Made by a program: the position numbers and the translations under genes. From Solanum dulcamara (Eukaryota; Streptophyta; Magnoliopsida; Solanales; Solanaceae): DNA of 64,000 nucleotides. Below, one piece after another: positions 34,947-48,363 of the stretch. The stretch spans positions 25,097,597 through 25,161,596 of the forward strand of contig NC_077242.1 in assembly GCF_947179165.1 (NCBI RefSeq), given 5' to 3'. A model generated the notes under the pieces. That model saw nothing but the letters and a program-made list of their open reading frames with translations. It had not been told where the DNA came from and ran no database searches. Each line of letters starts with the position of its first letter. The stretch's first letter is position 1.

Positions 34947-37900
34947 TGTCACGACCCAATTTCGTAAGTCATGATGGCACCTACTATAACCCTCTAGTAG
35001 GTAAGCCAACCCGTCAACCCTGAACTTCAAGTAATGTGTTTGAAGGCAAAAAGTATATAAGAGCATTGAATTATAAAAGTAAACAGAATGAATAAGCGGA
35101 AGTAAACCAAAACATGTTTTAAATAACTAAAGATCCCTCCCAGAACCTGGAAGTCACAAGTACAGAGCTGCTACAAAATAAAATACGAGTACAAGTCCTA
35201 AAATGGACCAAAAAGATATAAAACAACTGACTAGTCTCAGAAGGCAAAAGACGGGCCATCCATGCTGAAGGAGACAAGAATGATCTAAAAACGCCAAGTA
35301 CTCACCCTAGTGTCCGAAGTTGACTACAACAGGCTCGATTTATCCACGGCGATAGCTGGTGCTCGGTTCTGCATCACGAAAGTAGATGCAGAGTGTAGTA
35401 TAAGTACCAAGACAACAGGTACCGAGTAGACATCATAGGCCGACTGAGCAGAAAAGGTAAAAACAATATGAAAAAGAAGAATAGCCTAAATAGGAGTCAA
35501 CATAAGCATCAAAAGGGAAAAGAGTATTACCTATGAAAACTACAGCTAACTATACCCAACTGGGCCCCCGTAAGCCCAACCAGGACACTCGTGCGCAAGT
35601 TAAATAAAAACTCGGACGAACCCCCATAAGCCCGCCGAGTACACAGAATAACTATAACTACCAAGGATGGGAACCAAGAATCTGCGATGTTAGGAGCCGA
35701 AGTATTATATCATTTACAAACCCAGAATCTCTAAGAGTCAATCAATCTAGTGGTGACTTAGGGGTCGAGGCTGGGACTGGGACCTAGAGGCTCACCCGAA
35801 TGTTCAAAGTGGTTAAGGCCGGGACTGGGTACCCAGATGCTTGCCATAATACATAAGTGCGGTCGAGGCCGGGACTGGGTACCCGGATGCTCGCCGTAAC
35901 ACATCGATATGATCGAGGCCAGGACTGGATACCAAGATGCTCGTCATACTAGCAAGTCGGCGGAGGCCGGGGCTGGGTACCCGGATGCTCCCCGATAATT
36001 CAGAATGGAGGCCGGGACTGGGTACCCGGATACTCACAAATAATTTATCCCATGGTTTCGAATATATCCTTTGCAACTAATCAACAACAGTACCGAGAAT
36101 CTCCTTTCCAATGAGTCAACCAATATGCCGCCAAAACTAAAACCGGAGCCCAAGTCAACGATCACGAAATCTAGTGCTGCCGACGCCTCACAAAAATCAC
36201 GATTATATCGAGTTATGGATGATGGTATTTTTAAGAGCAAGAGTAAAGCCTAGCTAAGGCCAAACTACCAGGCACTAGCCCGCTACACCATTCTACAAGG
36301 ATCTAAGTCTACCGGAGCGACGCCGGGACATCTAAAACAAGTTTACATCCTATACTAAGGCCAACATACCCCACCGTATCAACAACATGCTCATTCAACT
36401 CTACTTATAATACTTAACAAATAACGACAAGATACACATGCTTCTAAATATCCGAAAACCCGATAATAAGCCTAAAGCATGATTTCTAATACCTAAGATA
36501 TACAATCAAACTACCCAACCCAAATTCTAACTATTTCAACATGCTTTCATACATTTCGGCTCAATCTAAATAAAGGTAAACCGTAGCCTACCTGTAGGCC
36601 AAACACGCGGGTTCCAAATCACTGTGCTGGAGCTTTTCCCTTTCAAACGGCCTCGGAACGCTGCCAAGCTGTCAAAAATAGAACCACAACATCGATACGG
36701 TCGTTTAGACACTAATTTCATAATTTTTGGAGATGGACCAATTTTTTGGTCGAAAACGGGAATTGTGGGGCCCACATACGAAATTCCGGATTTGACCCCC
36801 AAAACAAGTTCTAAACGTCACCCAAGCTCAAAAATCAAATTTATATTACAATTCGGGGTGGGAAATTATGCAAGACGATCAAACAACCAAAGCTCATAAA
36901 TTCGGACTAAAGGACCAAAAATAGCAGCATCGAAATCAGTAGATTTTGGAAATATGAGACTCTTTCAACCCAAACAAATTGCACTATGATGATCCTTGCA
37001 AAAAACACCATAATCTAGCCTCAAGAATCACTCAAAACGAAGTTATATTGACCAAGATACATTTTTTCAAAATTCCACAAAATTTCATTCCGAAAATGAC
37101 TAAATCAGTAACTAAAAATGCATTTTTACCTTAAACGAAGCTTCTCCTAGCGTTTCTTAGATTACCACCAGATTCCTCACGAAATTCTATTGAATTTATA
37201 CCTTTGAATCACCAAAATCGGATTTATATTGGTCAAGATATAACTTGTCAAAGTTCTTCAAAAATCCATTCCGAAAATGGATACTGCTGCAAATAAAATC
37301 ACAATTTTTACCTGAATCGAATGCTCCAAATCAGTTTTCAATCTCTCCAATACGTTCTCCACGAAAAACCTCACAATTTTGCCTTTTGAATCACCCAATT
37401 TGGAGCTCTAGAACTCAAGAAATGAGGGTTCAAAGTTGAGGAGAAAAATCTGAAAATCTGGTGCAAAATCTGCACTATTGCACCAGATTTATCTGGTTTT
37501 CCATTATTTAAAGTCTCCGAATGGACCCTCGAAATTCGTTCGGAATCCGATAAAATTAAACCAGTTATGCTACCCTACTAAATTCGATATTTCGGATTCA
37601 ATGGCGCATTCAGAATTCTCATACGAGGTTATTATAATAAAAAGTGGGTCCCACATCCAAGAGTCATTTTAAGCCTCATTCCACAACGGGCCTCGATATT
37701 AGTTCGGAAGCCTCGAAAAATGAACGAAGGGTTGTTCTAGACCAAAATCAACATTTCGGAACTAACCGCGCTGCCAGAATTTTCATTTGAGCGCGTTTTC
37801 CAAGAATGTTGACCAAAGTCAACCATAAGCTAAGTTTAAAAATCAAAAGCGTCAAATGGCCTCAAACTCGTATCGATTGCCTCGATAGTCATTCCAACAG

Positions 37901-38489
37901 TGCTACTAGCCTAATTTGGTCATTCCGGAGCTGATGGAACCATCAAAATTTGAATTCGAGATCTTGTTGACCCAAAACTCGAAAATTCGCAACTAAACTA
38001 ACTTAGGCATTTAAAATACCAAAATGGACTCGAGACCTCTAAAATATCAAACAACACTTCTTCTAGACCAAAAACCATCTCCTGAATCCAATGGAGTTGT
38101 CGGAATTCTATTCCGAGCATCGGAACTCCAAAAGTTGACCAAAGTCAAACCTTGACTTAAAGTTCCTCAAATTCTCAACTCAAGGCCTCAAATCTTCGTT
38201 ACTGCTCCAAAACTGATTCCGTAAAGTCTCCTAAGCCTATTTAGACATTTCGGAGCTGCTGGAATCGACAGAATTCCATTTTGAGACCCGTAGCTCCAAT
38301 TGACCCCAAAAACCACTTTTTAACACTTAAAGCTTATGAAACTCAAAATTTCCAAAGACTTAACTTTTCATAGGATTTTCTAAAAATCAACATCCGGTAA
38401 CAATTAGAAATGACTCGGGGCATCTAAAGGGATGGGTAAAATGGTCACTTTACAAAAATTCTAAAAAAATGACCTTGAGGGTCATTACA
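34947..38489 (-). repeat. T5 LTR, left copy (3' LTR)
   Basis: About 3.54 kb and nearly identical to the central LTR. It includes a tandem array of about six 45-50 bp units with GACTGGGTACCCGGATGCTC near 35766-36045. The termini keep the AATGACC/GGTCATT hairpin. Short ORFs are shared by both full LTRs and are not considered genes. Confidence 0.92.
35766..36045 (-). repeat. Tandem repeat with GGTACC palindromes in the T5 LTR
   Basis: Six imperfect units of about 45-50 bp, each with a core like CCGGGACTGGGTACCCGGATG containing the palindrome GGGTACCC or a decayed form of it. The same array occurs in the central LTR at about 44068-44342. Confidence 0.85.
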
Positions 38490-41400
38490 ATATCCACTAC
38501 TAAAAGAACTTTCGTCCGCGAAAGTAAGGGCAAGAGTATACCTGGAGGGTCCAATAAGTTGGGGAATTGCTCCCGCATCTCCTGTTTGGTCTCCCATGTA
38601 GCCTCCTCGATCGGACGATGGCGCCACTGGACCTTAATCACAGGGATGGACTTAGAACGAAGCTGGCGAACATCTCTGGCTAGAATAGCAACTGGCTCCT
38701 CAACAAAAGTCAGGCGATCATCCAACTCAACAGAGTCATACTGAAGCACATGAGACTCATCTGAAATGTACCGACGCAACATAGACACGTGAAAAACAGG
38801 GTGTATAGCTGAAAATGCTAGTGGCAAAGCTAACTCATAAGCAACCTCTGCCAAAGCTAAGTACTGCTCCCAATGACCCTTGAACTCTAATACACAAGCT
38901 CGCAACATATCCTCTAGAACCTGAATAGTACGCTCTGACTGACCGTCGGTTTGTGGATGAAATGTCGTACTAAGATCAACCCGGGTGCCCAACTCTCTCT
39001 GAAAGGCCCTCCAGAAATTGGAAGTAAATTGAGATCCCCTATCTGATATAATGGATATCGGTACCCCGTGCAGACGGACCACCTCCTGAATATAGATTCG
39101 AGCTAGACGATCTGTAGTAAAAGTGGACCGTACTGGTAAGAAATGCGCTGACTTGGTCAATCGATCAACGATGACCCAAATACCATCATTACCCCTAGAT
39201 GATCGAGGCAATCCCATCACGAAGTCCATGGTAATTTGTTCCTATTTCCACTCGGGAATGGGTAATCTCTGAAAGACTCCACCAGGCCTTTGATGCTCTG
39301 CCTTAACCTGCTGGCAACTTAAACAATGGGATACATACTCAGCTATATCTCTCTTTATACCGCTCCACCAGTAATGTTGTCTCAAATCTCGATACATTTT
39401 TGCGGTGCCTGGATGGATAGAATATTTAGAATCGTGGGCCTCGTAAAGGATGAATGAAGTCTCCAACTCTGGGAACACAAAGGCGACCATCGAACCATAG
39501 TATGTCATTCGAATCTATAGAAGCCTGGCCACCCTCGCCTCGTAATACTAACTCTCGAAGCTTTACCAATTCTCCATCCTCAAACTGTCGGCCACGAATC
39601 TGGTCCAATAAAGACGATCGTGCTCCCACAAAAGCCAAAATCGGTCCGGAATCTAAGATTTCCAACCTGACCATCCGATTAGCCAAATACTGGATGTCCA
39701 AGGCTAAGGGTCGCTTTGCAGCAGACAAGTAAGCTAAACTACCCATACTCTCCGTCTTCCGGCTCAAGGCATCCGCTACTACATTTGCCTTGCCCGGGTT
39801 GTAAAGAATAGAGATGTCATAATCGGCTAGTAGCTCAATCCAACGCCGCTGTCTAGAATTAAGATCTTTTTGACTCATAATGTACTGTAAGCTACGGTGA
39901 TCTGTATATATCTTACAATGGACTCCATATAAGTAGTGCCTCCATATCTTGAGCGCGAAAACTACCGCCGCTAGTTCCAAGTCATGGGTGGGGTAGTTGC
40001 GCTCGTGCACTTTCAACTGTCTGGAAGTATAAGAAATAACCCGGCCATGCTGCATTAGTACACACCCAAGACCTATACCAGAAGCATCACAATATACCGA
40101 AAAGATCTCTCCCTCAACTGGTAGAGTCAGAACAGGAGTAGTGGTAAGCAAATCCTTAAGCTTTCGAAAGCTCGACTCACACTCCTCGGACCACATAAAG
40201 GGAACATCCTGGCGGGTCAAACGGGTCAATGGGGCTGCAATGGTAGAGAAACCCTCAATGAATCGTCTATAATACCCAGCCAATCCAACAAAACTCCGAA
40301 TCTCCGTAACAGATGTGGGTCTAGCCCAACCACGAATAGCCTCAATCTTCGCTGGATCCACTCTAATACCCTCTCTGGATACCACATGTCCCAGAAATGC
40401 CACAGACTCCAACCAAAACTCGCATTTTGAGAATTTAGCATAAAGCTGCTGATCTCTCAAAGTCTGGAGCACAACCCTCAAGTGTTGCTCGTGCTCCTTC
40501 CTACTCCTTGAGTATACCAGTATGTCATCGATAAATACAATCACGAAGGAGTCAATATAAGGTCTGAATACTCGAGTCATAAGGTCCATAAAAGCTGCGG
40601 GGGCATTAGTAAGCCCAAATGACATCACAAGAAACTCATAGTGGCCATAGCGAGTCCGAAAAGCAGTCTTAGGAATGTCAGCTTCTCTAATATGCAACTG
40701 ATGGTAGCTAGACCTCAAGTCAATCTTAGAAAACATGATCGCACCCTGAAGCTGATCAAATAGATCATCGATACGGGGCATGGGGTAACAGTTTTTCACC
40801 GTCACCTTATTCAACTGCCTGTAATCAACACACATCCGCATAGTCCCATCCTTCTTCTTAACAAATAAGACAGGCGCACCTCACGGCGACACACTCGAGC
40901 GAATAAATCCCTTACCTAGAAGATCCTCAAGCTGCACGCTGAGCTCCTTGAGCTCTGCAGGGGCCATACGATAAGGTGGTATAGAAATAGGCTTAGTTCC
41001 CGGCTCCAAATCTATGGCAAAGTCAATATCTCTCTCTAGGGGTAGACCAGGTAGGTCAATAGGGAAGACATCAATATACTCCCTAACCACAGGAACTGAA
41101 TCAATAGTAGGGGCCTTGCTGGACACATCACGGACATAAGCTAAGTATGCTAAGCACCTGGATGCAACTAGCTATCGGGCCCGCATAAAGGATATGATTC
41201 CAGTTGGTGAGCGACTATAAATACCCTGCCACAAAGACCGGGGGGAATACCAGGCATAGCTAATGTAACGGTCTTGGCATAACAGTCCAAAACCACATAA
41301 TGAGGGGATAGCCAATCCATGCCCAGAATAACATCGAAGTCCAGCATATCAAGTAAAATAAGATCTGCCCGAGTCTCATGCCCCTGAATAGTCACTGCAC

Positions 41401-41668
41401 ATGATCTACAAACCTGATCCACTACTAAAGAATCCCCTACCAGGGTCAAAACATGTAACAGGACCTCAAGTGACTCATAAGGAATACCCAAACGTGGAGC
41501 AAAATATATAGACACATAGGAATACGTGGAACCTGAATCAAATAAAGCTGAAGCAATCTGCTGACAAATAAGGATAGTACCAGTGATAATATCATCTGAT
41601 GCCTCAGCCTCTGCCCTCGACGGAGCAGCATATAAATGGCCCTGTCGTCCTCCCCCACGAACATTCAC
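38490..41668 (-). pseudogene. T5 pol: protease, RT, RNase H, integrase with deletion, chromodomain
   Basis: Protease LFDSGSTYSYVS and ILGMDWLSPH (41168-41668). RT/RNase H in 39426-41126: [42 protein letters not shown] near 40878-40880 stands where T6 has Trp (SPWGAP), and a frameshift near 39426-39508 cuts off the integrase finger ([13 protein letters not shown]...HCLSCQQ). Integrase core in 38450-39229: MDFVMGLP, SDRGSQFTS, DGQSERT, so the DDE residues are kept. The frame then jumps from LALAEVAY straight to ELALPLAFSAIHPVFHVSML, an in-frame loss of about 125 residues that include the GPY/F region. A chromodomain-like end follows (EEATWETKQEMREQF). The reading frame runs 40 bases into the LTR. 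Confidence 0.92.
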
Positions 41669-41710
41669 CCTACCACCTGACCTGCCTCCTCGGGAACCTC
41701 CCCGAATACC

Positions 41711-43061
41711 CTATTGACCATCACCACGGCCGTGACTTCGATCTATACCTCCTGGTGGAGGTGGTGCTACTACCAACGGTCTAGCCCGACCGGGACACTC
41801 CCTAGCCCAGTGCTCTAGTGAGCGACAATCGAAACATCCTGAAGTTGAGCGACCCATGATAACTCCTCCGCGGTAGGAAGAAAGTGGACCCAATCCCCTC
41901 GAGCTCTGTCCTGTGATGGAACCCCCCCCGAACGGGGCTGACTACTCTCAACTGCTGGTAGGGCAGCCTGAATCGGCCGGCTAGACTGACCCTGCTGGTA
42001 CCTATCCTGCTGAAACCGCTGGCGGGGCCTGTCATAACTATCATGGCCTCTAGAATGGGACCCACTAAAGCTACCCTGATGCCTGGGTCTCTTATCGCTA
42101 CCCTCTTGGGCCTAGCGATGAATATTTTCGATCGTGCGGGCATGATCCACCACATCCAAAAAAGATCGGCCCGCAGAAACAAGGTGCTCGGTCCCCAACC
42201 TTAGGTAAGGTCTCTATCCGTGCACAAAACATCGTACCCGCTCCTCCTAGTGGGTAAAATCATAGTGGCATGTCGAGAAAGGTGATGAAATCTAGCCTCA
42301 TACTCTGTAATCGTCATGTGGCCCTGCTCCAATCGAGTAAACTGATCTCAAAGTCGATCCTGAACACTCCTAGGGATATATCAAGCCAAGTAAGCCTCTG
42401 AGAACTGGACCCATGTCAATGGTGGTGACCTAGCTGGTCTAGAATGCAAATAAAAGCGCCACCATTGTCTAGCTGCCCCTCTAAAATGGTGAGAAGTGAA
42501 GTCGGTGCCTCTGGACTCCACAAGACCCAAAGAATGGAGCTGCTCTTGACAGGTAGTCAAGAACTCCATGGCATCCTCTCCAATGGCTCTAGAAAATATC
42601 GGGGGAGACAACCTCTGAAATACCCCTAACATCTTCTGATCCTGTAATGACATCATACCCTCTAGAACTGCTAGCGGGGGTGCAACAACTGGTGGAGGCA
42701 ACTGAACTTCAGGTGCTGGCTGAATGGGCGGATCCCGCGATGCTGATATGCCCGCTACTAGGGTCGGGGCCTGTGGTACAACCCCAATAGCTGTGAGGAG
42801 CTGCACAATTGCTGCTTGTAGTGCTGGGGTCATAACTGGTGCAGCTGGAGACTGTACTGGTGGTGGTGGTCCCTCTGGCTGAGCAAGAATAGGAGCGTTG
42901 TGATGCTCCTCTACCAGCTCAGGCTCTATCTCCGGGTCAGGAGCTGGTGCTACTCCCCTACCTGTCCTATGAGGACGGCCTCTAGGCATGTCAGGCCTTG
43001 GTGTGTTATTACGATCGGTGGTACCGCGCGTACGAACTCTTCCTATAAAAGAGTGGAACAA
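41711..43061 (-). pseudogene. T5 gag
   Basis: The N-terminal segment (42381-43061) is Pro/Arg-rich (MPRGRPHRTGRGV, PPPPVQSP) and then shows the gag core: LGVFQRLSPPIFSRAIGED, AMEFLTTCQEQL, AARQWWRFYLHSRP. It stops at about 42378. Later frames carry the rest with shifts; a zinc knuckle CFDCRSLEHWAREC with all four ligands lies at about 41785-41850. The first Met may be upstream of the true start (MPRGRPH). Confidence 0.87.
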
Positions 43062-43234
43062 ATGAGATTTTCACGAAATGAGTAAGACACAAAACTGCAC
43101 GAAATGATACAACATAGAGAATATTCCTAATGACATCCTGTAGCCTCCCGAAGATAAGTTACGGACGTCTCCGTACCCATCCGCGAGACTCTACTAGACG
43201 TTAGATCTGTACAAGTGAGACCAATGAACTTGGC

Positions 43235-43246
43235 GCTCTGATACCA
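43235..43246 (-). promoter_or_regulatory. T5 primer-binding site
   Basis: TGGTATCAGAGC on the minus strand, three bases inside the 5' LTR (LTR ends at 43250): an exact complement of the 3' end of plant initiator-Met tRNA as used by this lineage. Confidence 0.88.
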
Positions 43247-43249
43247 ACT

Positions 43250-46200
43250 TGTCACGACCCAATTTCGTAAGTCATGATGGCACCTACTATAACCCTCTAG
43301 TAGGTAAGCCAACCCGTCAACCCGGAACTTCGAGTAATGTGTTTGAAGGCAAAAACTATATAAGAGCATTGAATTATAAAAGTAAACAGAATGAATAAGC
43401 GGAAGTAAACCAAAACATGTTTTAAATAACTAAAGATCCCTCCCAGAACCTGGAAGTCACAAGTACAGAGCTGCTACAAAATAAAATACGAGTACAAGTC
43501 CCAAAATGGACCAAAAAGATATAAAACAACTGACTAGTCTCAGAAGGCAAAAGACGGGCCATCCATGCTGAAGGAGACAAGAATGATCTAAAAACGCCAA
43601 GTACTCACCCTAGTGTCCGAAGTTGACTACAACAGGCTCGATTTATCCACGGCGATAGCTGGTGCTCGGTTCTGCATCACGAAAGTAGATGCAGAGTGTA
43701 GTATGAGTACCAAGACAACAGGTACCCAGTAGGCATCATAGGCCGACTGAGCAGAAAAGGTAAAAACAATATGAAAAAGAAGAATAGCCTAAATAGGAGT
43801 CAACATAAGCATCAAAAGGGAAAAGAGTATTACCTATGAAAACTACAGCTAACTATACCCAACTGGGCCCCCATAAGCCCAACCAGGACACTCGTGTGCA
43901 AGTTAAATAAAAACTCGGACGAACCCCCATTAGCCCGCCGAGTATATAGAATAACTATAACTACCAAGGCTGGGAACCAAGAATCTGCGATGTTAGGAGC
44001 CGAAGTATTATATCATTTCCAAACCCAGAATCTCTAAGAGTCAATCAATCTAGTGGTGACTTAGGGGTCGAGGCTGGGACCCAGAGGCTTACCCGAATGT
44101 TCAAAGTGGTCAAGGCCGGGACTGGGTACCCAGATGCTTGCCATAATACATAAGTGCGGTCGAGGCCGGGACTGGGTACCCGGATGCTCGCCGTAACACA
44201 TCGATATGATCGAGGCCAGGACTGGATACCAAGATGTTCGTCATACTAGCAAGTCGGCGGAGGCCGGGGCTGGGTACCCGGATGCTCCCCGATAATTCAG
44301 AATGGAGGCCGAGACTGGGTACCCGTATACTCACAAATAATTTATCCCATGGTTTCGAATATATCCTTTGCAAGTAATCAACAACAGTACCGAGAATCTC
44401 TTTTCCAATGAGTCAACCAATATGCCGCCAAAACTAAAATCGGAGCCCAAGTCAACGATCACAAAATCTAGTGCTGCCGACGCCTCACAAAAATCACGAT
44501 TATATCGAGTTATGGATGATGGTATTTTTAAGAGCAAGAGTAAAGCCTAGCTAAGGCCAAACTACCAGGCACTAGCCCGCTACACCATTCTACAAGGATC
44601 TAAGTCTACCGGAGCGACGCCGGGACATCTAAAGCAAGTTTACATCCTATACTAAGGCCAACATACCCCACCGTATCAACAACATGCTCATTCAACTCTA
44701 CTTATAATACTTAACAAATAACGACAAGATACACATGCTTCTAAATATCCGAAAACCCGATAATAAGCCTAAAGCATGATTTCTAATACCTAAGATATAC
44801 AATCAAACTACCCAACCCAAATTCTAACTATTTCAACATGCTTTCATACATTTCGGCTCAATCTAAATAAAGGTAAACCGTAGCCTACCTGTAGGCCAAA
44901 CACGCGGGTTCCAAATCACTGTGCTGGAGCTTTTCCCTTTCAAACGGCCTCGGAACGCTGCCAAGCTGTCAAAAATAGAACCACAACATCGATACGGTCG
45001 TTTAGACACTAATTTCATAATTTTTGGAGATGGACCAATTTTTTGGTCGAAAACGGGAATTGTGGGGCCCACATACGAAATTCCGGATTTGACCCCCAAA
45101 ACAAGTTCTAAACGTCACCCAAGCTCAAAAATCAAATTTATATTACAATTCGGGGTGGGAAATTATGCAAGACGATCAAACAACCAAAGCTCATAAATTC
45201 GGACTAAAGGACCAAAAATAGCAGCATCGAAATCAGTAGATTTTGGAAATATGAGACTCTTTCAACCCAAACAAATTGCACTATGATGATCCTTGCAAAA
45301 AACACCATAATCTAGCCTCAAGAATCACTCAAAACGAAGTTATATTGACCAAGATACATTTTTTCAAAATTCCACAAAATTTCATTCCGAAAATGACTAA
45401 ATCAGTAACTAAAAATGCATTTTTACCTTAAACGAAGCTTCTCCTAGCGTTTCTTAGATTACCACCAGATTCCTCACGAAATTCTATTGAATTTATACCT
45501 TTGAATCACCAAAATCGGATTTATATTGGTCAAGATATAACTTGTCAAAGTTCTTCAAAAATCCATTCCGAAAATGGATACTGCTGCAAATAAAATCACA
45601 ATTTTTACCTGAATCGAATGCTCCAAATCAGTTTTCAATCTCTCCAATACGTTCTCCACGAAAAACCTCACAATTTTGCCTTTTGAATCACCCAATTTGG
45701 AGCTCTAGAACTCAAGAAATGAGGGTTCAAAGTTGAGGAGAAAAATCTGAAAATCTGGTGCAAAATCTGCACTATTGCACCAGATTTATCTGGTTTTCCA
45801 TTATTTAAAGTCTCCGAATGGACCCTCGAAATTCGTTCGGAATCCGATAAAATTAAACCAGTTATGCTACCCTACTAAATTCGATATTTCGGATTCAATG
45901 GCGCATTCAGAATTCTCATACGAGGTTATTATAATAAAAAGTGGGTCCCACATCCAAGAGTCATTTTAAGCCTCATTCCACAACGGGCCTCGATATTAGT
46001 TCGGAAGCCTCGAAAAATGAACGAAGGGTTGTTCTAGACCAAAATCAACATTTCGGAACTAACCGCGCTGCCAGAATTTTCATTTGAGCGCGTTTTCCAA
46101 GAATGTTGACCAAAGTCAACCATAAGCTAAGTTTAAAAATCAAAAGCGTCAAATGGCCTCAAACTCGTATCGATTGCCTCGATAGTCATTCCAACAGTGC

Positions 46201-46786
46201 TACTAGCCTAATTTGGTCATTCCGGAGCTGATGGAACCATCAAAATTTGAATTCGAGATCTTGTTGACCCAAAACTCGAAAATTCGCAACTAAACTAACT
46301 TAGGCATTTAAAATACCAAAATGGACTCGAGACCTCTAAAATATCAAACAACACTTCTTCTAGACCAAAAACCATCTCCTGAATCCAATGGAGTTGTCGG
46401 AATTCTATTCCGAGCATCGGAACTCCAAAAGTTGACCAAAGTCAAACCTTGACTTAAAGTTCCTCAAATTCTCAACTCAAGGCCTCAAATCTTCGTTACT
46501 GCTCCAAAACTGATTCCGTAAAGTCTCCTAAGCCTATTTAGACATTTCGGAGCTGCTGGAATCGACAGAATTCCATTTTGAGACCCGTAGCTCCAATTGA
46601 CCCCAAAAACCACTTTTTAACACTTAAAGCTTATGAAACTCAAAATTTCCAAAGACTTAACTTTTCATAGGATTTTCTAAAAATCAACATCCGGTAACAA
46701 TTAGAAATGACTCGGGGCATCTAAAGGGATGGGTAAAATGGTCACTTTACAAAAATTCTAAAAAAATGACCTTGAGGGTCATTACA
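43250..46786 (-). repeat. T5 LTR, central copy (5' LTR of the main unit)
   Basis: About 3.54 kb and nearly identical to 34947-38489, with a few substitutions and an 8-base difference near 44075. It is followed at once by a second copy of the pol end (46787). Confidence 0.92.
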
Positions 46787-47233
46787 ATATCCACTACTAA
46801 AAGAACTTTCGTCCGCGAAAGTAAGGGCAAGAGTATACCTGGAGGGTCCAATAAGTTGGGGAATTGCTCCCGCATCTCCTGTTTGGTCTCCCATGTAGCC
46901 TCCTCGATCGGACGATGGCGCCACTGGACCTTAATCACAGGGATGGACTTAGAACGAAGCTGGCGAACATCTCTGGCTAGAATAGCAACTGGCTCCTCAA
47001 CAAAAGTCAGGCGATCATCCAACTCAACAGAGTCATACTGAAGCACATGAGACTCATCTGAAATGTACCGACGCAACATAGACACGTGAAAAACAGGGTG
47101 TATAGCTGAAAATGCTAGTGGCAAAGCTAACTCATAAGCAACCTCTGCCAAAGCTAAGTACTGCTCCCAATGACCCTTGAACTCTAATACACAAGCTCGC
47201 AACATATCCTCTAGAACCTGAATAGTACGCTCT
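46787..47233 (-). pseudogene. T5 duplicated pol 3' end
   Basis: Matches 38490-38936 almost base for base, including the integrase deletion joint (LALAEVAY/ELALPLAF) and the chromodomain end. It breaks off within the region encoding TIQVLEDML and continues directly into LTR sequence. Confidence 0.9.
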
Positions 47234-48363
47234 CCACGAAAAACCTCACTATTTTCCCTTTTGAATCACCCAATTTGGAGCTCTAGAACTCAAGAAATGA
47301 GGGTTCAAAGTTGAGGAGAAAAATCTGAAAATCTGGTGCAAAATCTGCACTATTGCACCAGATTTATCTCGTTTTCCATTATTTAAAGTCTCCGAATGGA
47401 CCCTCAAATTTGTTCGGAATCCGATAAAATTAAACCAGATATGCTACCCTACTAAATTCGATATTTCGGATTCAATGGCGCATTCAGAATTCTCATACGA
47501 GGTTATTATAATAAAAAGTGGGTCCCACATCCAAGAGTCATTTTAAGCCTCATTCCACAACGGGCCTCGATATTAGTTCGGAAGCCTCGAAAAATGAACG
47601 AAGGGTTGTTCTAGACCAAAATCAACATTTCGGAACTAACCGCGCTGCCAGAATTTTCATTTGAGCGCGTTTTCCAAGAATGTTGACCAAAGTCAACCAT
47701 AAGCTAAGTTTAAAAATCAAAAGCGTCAAATGGCCTCAAACTCGTATCGATTGCCTCGATAGTCATTCCAACAGTGCTACTAGCCTAATTTGGTCATTAC
47801 GGAGCTGATGGAACCATCAAAATTTGAATTCGAGATCTCGTTGACCCAAAACTCGAAAAGTCGCAACTAAACTAACTTAGGCCTTTAAAATACCAAAATG
47901 GACTCGAGACCTCTAAAAAATCAAACAACACTTCTTCTAGACCAAAAACCATCTCCTGAATCCAACGGAGTTGTCGGAATTCTATTCCGAGCATCGGAAC
48001 TTCAAAAGTTGACCAAAGTCAAACCTTGACTTAAAGTTCCTCAAATTCTCAACTCAAGGCCTCAAATCTTCGTTATAGCTCCAAAACTGATTCCGTAAAG
48101 TCTCCTAAGCCTATTTCAACATTTCGGAGCTGCTGGAATCGACAGAATTCCATTTTGAGACCCGTAGCTCCAATTGACCCCAAAAACCACTTTTTAACAC
48201 TTAAAGCTTATGAAACTCAAAATTTCCAAAGACTTAACTTTTCATAGGATTTTCTAAAAATCAACATCCGGTAACAATTAGAAATGACTCGGGGCATCTA
48301 AAGGGATGGGTTAAATGGTCACTTTACAAAAATTCTAAAAAAATGACCTTGAGGGTCATTACA
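47234..48363 (-). repeat. T5 LTR, right partial copy
   Basis: About 1.13 kb, corresponding to about 37360-38489 of the left LTR (the first part of the LTR in element orientation). It carries more private substitutions than the other two copies. At the joint with the pol fragment both parents have ACG-TCT, a short microhomology. Confidence 0.88.

Larger units (their letters stand above)
34947..48363 (-). mobile_element. T5: Ty3/gypsy element (L3 family) with three LTR copies, nested in T4
   Basis: A 13.4-kb minus-strand unit flanked by duplication CTCGG (34942-34946 and 48364-48368). In element direction it reads: LTR fragment (48363-47234), the last ~447 bp of pol (47233-46787), full LTR (46786-43250), primer site, gag-pol (about 43061-38490), full LTR (38489-34947). 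This is the layout of two tandem elements sharing a central LTR, the first having lost most of its LTR and interior. Coding sequence is broken. The LTRs are related to L1: both begin TGTAATGACC and end GTCGTGACA in element orientation. Confidence 0.9.

Noticed and set aside
35766..36045. Possible CRISPR-like array of repeats and spacers
   Set aside because: Plant nuclear context, units are imperfect tandem repeats inside an LTR, and no cas genes.
35813..38489. Short ORFs shared between the T5 LTRs (for example 78, 87 and 91 codons)
   Set aside because: Present only because the LTRs are duplicated; frames have no recognisable domain and overlap on both strands.
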